This document shows, one piece after another, positions 59,149 through 64,000 of a stretch of 64,000 bases of DNA (position 1 is the first letter of the stretch; each line of letters begins with the position of its first letter). Location: positions 22,944,001 through 23,008,000 of the forward strand of contig CM049396.1 of assembly GCA_026929865.2 (NCBI GenBank), given 5' to 3'. The notes under the pieces were generated by a model. It was not told the DNA's origin. It saw only the letters and a list, made by a program, of their open reading frames with translations, and searched no databases. Both the position numbers and the translations under genes were made by a program. This DNA comes from Hyperoplus lanceolatus. Its lineage: Eukaryota; Chordata; Actinopteri; Uranoscopiformes; Ammodytidae.

Positions 59149-60336
59149 GTCTGGAGACTTGCTAGGCCACTCCATGACCTTAATGTGCTTCTTCTTGAGC
59201 CACTCCTTTGTTGCCTTTGCTGTATTTTTAGGGTCATTGACGTGCTGGAAGACCCATCCACGACCCATTTTTACAGACCTGGCTGAGAGAAAGAGGTTGT
59301 CACCTAGTATTTCATGGTACATGGCCCCATCCATAGTTCCTTAGATGCAGTGAAGTCCACCTGTCCCCTTCGCAGAGAAACACCCCCAAAGCATAATGCT
59401 TCAACCTCCATGCTTGTCTGTGGGGATGGTGTTCTTGGGGTCATAGTCAGAATTCCTCTTCCTCCAAGCATGGCGAGTCACTATGATACCAAATAACTTG
59501 ATTTTGTTCTAATCTGACCACATCACCTTCTCCCATGCATTCTCTGAGACGTTCAGGTGTTCATTGGCAAACTTCAGACGGTTCTGTACATGTCCCTTGT
59601 AGCGGCTTCCCATTAGCCACTAGGCTGCATGTCGTTTGGTGTTCTGACGCGTGCCTATAGCCATACAGATTCAGTTAGCAACTTACGAATGTCCACTCGT
59701 TTCTTTGGTGTTTTATGATGCTTCGTTTATTCACCGAGTTACTTAAGGTTAGACTTGGTCAGACAACTTGATTCCACTGTAAACATGTAAGCTCCATGGC
59801 ACGGTCGAAAACATTTGCCTTCCGGCATGCAAGCACCTGGCTAGTGTGAGTGCGCCTGATTAATAGCTTTGCATCCGGTTACAGAGTGTTGCCACCAGGC
59901 GGTCGAATTGAGCATAACAAGACAAAACAAACAAACAAAGAAAAGGGTAAATGGCTCTTACATCCCTTCTTGAGCAGGGGGACCTTACGGGCACTACAGG
60001 ATTTCAATCCATTACGGCATAGTGTGTTACCAAAGGTTTTCTTGGGGACTGTGGTCCCAGCTGCCTTGGGATCATAAACAAGCTCCCCATATAGATCTGG
60101 GCTGATCCCTCACCTTTCTCATGATCATTGATACCCCAAGGTGAGATCTTGCATGGAGCACCAGACCGAGGGAGATAGATGGTCATTTTGTGTTTCTTTC
60201 ATTTTCGAATAATCGCACCAACAGTTGTCTCCTTCTCACCCAGATTCTCGCCAATGGTCTTGTAGCCCATTCCGGCCTTGTGCAGGTCTACAATCTTGTC
60301 CCTGATGTCCTTAGACAGCTCTTTGGTCTTGCCCAT
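59149..60336 (-). pseudogene. Tc1 transposase, fragmented
   Basis: Minus-strand pieces in order: the start [20 protein letters not shown] and [20 protein letters not shown] from 60336 (first HTH), LPRSGAPCKISPWGI (second HTH region) near 60170, and the catalytic part near 59250 with [17 protein letters not shown]. This last block is the family's HDNDPKH-like motif with changed residues. It continues with [19 protein letters not shown]. Stops, frameshifts and two insertions disable it. The normal product is a ~340-residue DDE transposase. Confidence 0.85.
59606..59954. mobile_element. Unclassified insertion in the Tc1 (about 350 bp)
   Basis: It interrupts Tc1 sequence between GTACATGTCCCTT and TACATCCCTTCTTGAGCAGG, which suggest an imperfect ~9-10 bp duplication. 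The right side is A-rich (AACAAAACAAACAAACAAAG), as in a retroposed element, but no pol III boxes were recognised. Confidence 0.5.
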
Positions 60337-60701
60337 GATAGAGATGTTGGAATTGGATTTATTGACTCTGTGGACAGGTGTCTTTTATACAGGTAACAAG
60401 TTGAGACAGGTGTGTTTTATAGAGGAAACTAGTTGAGACGAGGAATACTTTTTTTTAAGCACAAAAACTAATCTGTGGGAGCCAGAATTCTTTATGGGAT
60501 CAAATACTTATTTCACTCAATGAAATGCAAAATAATTTATATATTTTTTTAATGTGATATTCTGGATTTTCTTTTTGATATTCTGTTTTTTATAACTGTC
60601 TGTTAAAATAAACCTAACTTTAAAATTATAGTCCGCTCATATCTTTGTATTTGGGCAAACTTACAAAATTGGTGAGGGATCAAATACTTATTTCCTCTGT
60701 C

Positions 60702-61750
60702 GTCGTTTGGTGGGGTGCTGTACAATATGGGTCACACAGGGCCTGTGTTTTCTAAACAGTTCTTCATTTATTCCAACACTAATAAAGTTAACATGTCTGT
60801 TTGTCACGCCTTAAAATCAACTCACTACTGCAGTGAAGCATGAAGCAGTGAAGCATGGATAGAGAAGCGTGTTAATTAAAGTAGGCACTTAGTCCTAGCT
60901 GATTACCCTTGTGTGTGTTTTCCCCCATTATTGAAATAAACAATCATGCCATGTATTGTTGTCTGATGACAATGAAGAGTTGATCCTTTTTGCATGGGAT
61001 TAGAAAACATGTTATTGCAAAAAATTAATGAATTGGCTAAAGAGACACTTTGCTGGTTATTACGTTCAGTGTGAAAACACAAACATTATAAGACCAAACC
61101 TTCACCTAAAAGTTTTCCTCCTCTACCTTTTTTAAGATACGTCCAGTCTATTATTAGTTTACTATAAGTAAAAAGATGGTGGTACTTCCAAGAAAATGTT
61201 GTGTTTGGATCCAGTGACGCAATTTACCTATTCATCCACATTACTATTTAGTTTTCAGTTTGACACCAAGGTTGCCCTTTTCTGCTTTATTTCTGCTGGG
61301 AATTGTTGGTATAACCCATGAATATTCTGACTGTGAATGACCAGATGTTGGTTAAAGAATGAAGTAGGATGGCATGAGCCCTGTGCCAACTAGCTTGAGA
61401 GGGCAGGGCAGGAGTTGTATTTAGACCCAGTATATATTTTCCGAGGAACAGAGAGGGGAAAAAAGCTGACATTTTTGGTATTTAATTACAGAGGGCAGCC
61501 AAAGGCACACTGTCAATGGTAGATTTAAGGCCGGCCGCTTAACAACCTCAGGAATGGTGGCACTGTTGGTTTGTTGATGCTGTGTCATTTCCTCCTGTGA
61601 AGAGTCTTGAATTTTGTTGATGCGTTTGGGAAGTGTACAAGTTCCAGCTTCACTGAACGGACACAATTAAGAAGGCACTGAGTAAAAAGGTGCCACCAGG
61701 TGTACCAAAATGATTTACCAAGTGAAATACTTGGATTTTTTTTTCACAAG
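60702..61750. other. No gene recognised
   Basis: AT-rich DNA with no convincing frame, repeat end or splice-bounded block. Confidence 0.4.
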
Positions 61751-61763
61751 AATCCTTTTTGTG

Positions 61764-61920
61764 GGGGTGCTCCGGTGGCGTAGTGGATAGAGTGCGTACC
61801 ATATTGGCTCCGGCCTTCGTTGCAGTGGTTGCGGGTTCAAATCTGACCTGTGGACCTTTACTGCATGTCATCCCCCTCTCTCTCTGTCTCCCCTTTTCAA
61901 CTCTGTACTATCTAAAAAAA
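61764..61920 (+). mobile_element. tRNA-derived SINE
   Basis: RNA polymerase III A box (TGGCGTAGTGGATAGAG at about 61776) and B box (GGTTCAAATC at 61834-61843) lie about 58 bp apart. A CTCTCTCTGTCTCCCC body and an A-rich end follow. A perfect 13-bp target duplication AATCCTTTTTGTG flanks it (61751-61763, 61921-61933). Confidence 0.92.
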
Positions 61921-62408
61921 AATCCTTTTTGTGATAATTTTAGTTGCTCATGACATGGCTCCTGCTTTAAGAGAATACTTGCTTAGGCTATCTGATACTG
62001 TAACTCATACGTACTCAGTTTGCTCACCCTTACCAACCATCAGTCTTAAGCCTGTCTGTTTTGCCCACAATTCCACCACACTGCTCTTTTAGCTTCATAG
62101 TTGTTGTTACGCCTCACCCTCAAATTCCTGGGTCAAATATAAAGGGGTAGAGGGCAGAGGTAGGAGCTGGGGTTTCAGCGGGTGGGGAGCTGTACACTTG
62201 TTTAACAACCTTGAGGGTGGATTGGAAAATCTCCAGGCCTCCAGCTCTTTCCAAGTTGAGGTCACATTCTATGGAATGTAGGGAAGGGATGGGACTGTTC
62301 CTGTGCCAATATCAGGATCAGGTCCGATATCGCTGCTGTGAACTTATAGGATATCAGACTGACACCACAGATCCAAATTCAATAGTTAGTTTATAGCTAC
62401 GTGATATA

Positions 62409-63956
62409 CAGGGTTCGACATAACGCATGGCCCGTAGGCCCGGGGCCAGTAAAATCATATGCGGGGCAAGTTGATTGGCCAGTCACTGTCCCGCCCGGGC
62501 CAGTAACGGCCAATCACAGTTCAGTATCTTTTTGTAGACTACATCATGGTTCATTGAAATGCGCGTTGAGTCGTAATGAAAGCAGTGTTTATTTAAGACT
62601 CAATATAATAAACCTAATATAAAATATATTTTTTAATGAAAGACCAGTGGACAAACGATGCGTGGGCGTTTTGACGGGCGGAGCAACAAGCGGACGCACT
62701 CTCGCGCCGTTGGCAGAGCTGCCTACCGTCCGCCTGCGAGTCGACAAATCAATCGACTTACTCTGCCCCCTTTCTTTCTTCCCACAGCAGAGGTTGAGGT
62801 GCAGAAAATGAAGTGAAAACTGCGCTTTTCCTTTAGCTGCCGCCGTAATGTTACAGTATTTGCATGCAAGCCCCAATGATAATACAAATGAGAGGCTTTA
62901 TTTAAACGCTGTGAATGCGTCTCCGGTGATTGTGTCGGTTGTAGACAGAAACTAACGGAGGGACTCGGATCACGGACAGTTCCTGTAGTCGCGCAGTTTG
63001 TCTGCCGACATGGCACTGTGTTTTCAGGCTCGAGACATGCAATCAGATCGCGGAAGTCTTTCCCATTGAAATCGCTAACGGGGGGAATATCCCCGGTTAT
63101 TATTTTAGCCACAAACCACAGTTCATCTGCGCGACGGCTCACTCACTGGCGAGATCTCAAGGTGAAACGCTGCTATGCTCGGACGAAGGCATTGTGTGTT
63201 TCTAAGGTGATTTAACGTCATAGTCTCAGACGAGCATTTAACTTTTGCTGCATATTTGAAGCTGACACTTCATGCTGAAGTGACACTCCTGCAGTGCGCT
63301 CACGACCAGACGTGAACTCGCATACACGGTGAAATCTCCTATTAAAAAAACGGCATAACCCCCTGATTTTTGGATTTCTATTCTATTTTTAAAGTCAACT
63401 TGAGCACAAGTGGAAAACTGGTCATTCGGTCGACACTTTCACATCCCTAATGCATATAGAGCAAGTAATAAAAACAGCCTACCACACCACAAAGAATGAT
63501 TAGACCTTCATCTCTTTTTTTTATGTTTGAACATGACTTCTGCAGGTGAACTATTCATTAAACTGCCCAAATTCAAGAATAAAAACAATCATCAAACTAT
63601 TGGACTTTAAAATTCTGGCCGACCCCTTCAACATACTTTCAGTTGTAGGCTTCAAATTCAATATGTTTGCCTGGTTTTATATTATGTGTATGAGCAATAT
63701 CAATATTTCATATAATTAACTTAAATTAAAAAATAACCAAATCTAAAGGGAATATCTATACTCTTACAGTATAGATAATCCCTTTAGATTTGGTTATTTT
63801 TCTTTATTTTTCTAATACAGGTATTATAATTATTGACACTAAATCCTGAAGAAAAAATAAGTGTGTGCAGGGCCAGTGAAAATATACAAGGGGCCAGTAA
63901 AACTCGGATCCACTGGCCCGACGGGCCAGTAGGAAAAAATGTTATGTTGAACCCTG
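62409..63956 (-). mobile_element. hAT element with CAGGGTTCGACATAAC ends and 6-bp TSD
   Basis: Ends CAGGGTTCGACATAAC and GTTATGTTGAACCCTG. GATATA abuts both sides (62403-62408, 63957-63962). A subterminal GGCCAGTA theme is repeated at both ends. A minus-strand frame near 63130-63000 reads ELWFVAKIITGDIPPVSDF and DFRDLIACLEPENTVPCR, which resembles the early region of hAT transposases. The rest of that gene is absent. Confidence 0.82.
63747..63822. repeat. Inverted repeat, ~33-bp arms
   Basis: ATAACCAAATCTAAAGGGAA then TATCTATACT on the left is mirrored by AGTATAGATAATCCCTTTAG then ATTTGGTTAT on the right, with a short CTTAC spacer. The left arm and upstream 100 bp are related to 54487-54600. 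Confidence 0.85.
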
Positions 63957-64000
63957 GATATAGCACACCTTAAAAATTATTTAGGAATTAAAAAGTTCTG

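Larger units (their letters stand above)
57868..60701 (-). mobile_element. Decayed Tc1 element interrupted by two insertions
   Basis: The left end CAGTGGAGGAAATAAGTATT follows TA at 57866-57867. The right end is the eroded inverse ATACTTATTTCCTC near 60699. Subterminal GATCAAATACTTATTTCACT is repeated at both sides. Native sequence is 57868-58253, 59148-59605 and about 59955-60701. The insertions are a TTAA-family copy (58254-59143) and an unclassified piece (59606-59954). Confidence 0.9.

Overview
The window is vertebrate nuclear DNA and almost certainly teleost fish. The evidence is long (GT)n microsatellites, fish-type Tc1, hAT, PIF/Harbinger, piggyBac and L2 elements, a tRNA-derived SINE, and a spliced exon that reads as a plexin-B. 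There is no bacterial-style gene organisation. Most of the 64 kb is transposable elements, many nested in one another. Most of the element boundaries below rest on paired terminal inverted repeats (TIRs) and matching target-site duplications (TSDs) read directly from the sequence.

1-10 kb: the cut-off end of a TTAA-flanked element (1-610); a ~2.9 kb element with TAGGGGAGAGTGGCC ends holding a LINE 3' end; a PIF-like element (5471-6325); and a hAT (6627-9199). Just past the hAT lies the only convincing host coding exon, 183 bp on the minus strand (9458-9640), plexin-B type. 10-27 kb: a second TTAA-flanked copy (11361-12293), a Tc1-type deletion derivative with an 87-aa fusion ORF, a 3.6 kb hAT with long inverted arms, a LINE fragment, a complete but gag/pol-less LTR retrotransposon (22128-24376) with a histidine-tRNA-type primer site, and a piggyBac transposase gene in two exons (24780-26715) with all three catalytic aspartates.

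27-33 kb is mostly unannotated, with old repeats and a candidate non-coding first exon (about 28440-28925). 32.9-47.1 kb is a remarkable nest. A PIF-like element (32906-47103) contains an 11.9 kb TIR element (33309-45231). That element in turn carries a small PIF-like MITE, a hAT, an L2 LINE with an open ORF2, and a Harbinger remnant which itself holds another hAT. With these removed, the host of the nest is a ~3.7 kb DNA element. It encodes one broken protein of about 760 residues with an XPG/FEN1-like nuclease signature and a tesmin-type cysteine-rich CXC tail. I do not recognise it as a named transposon class, and it is the best candidate for an undescribed system here.

47-64 kb: long GT tracts, probable intronic or intergenic DNA with one stretch that looks like a conserved regulatory element, a hAT-like element (52131-53873), a MITE (55168-56209), a decayed Tc1 (57868-60701) broken by a third TTAA-family copy and another insertion, a SINE with a perfect 13-bp duplication, and a hAT (62409-63956). 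The genes do not form a pathway. They are independent mobile elements accumulated in and around at least one host gene.
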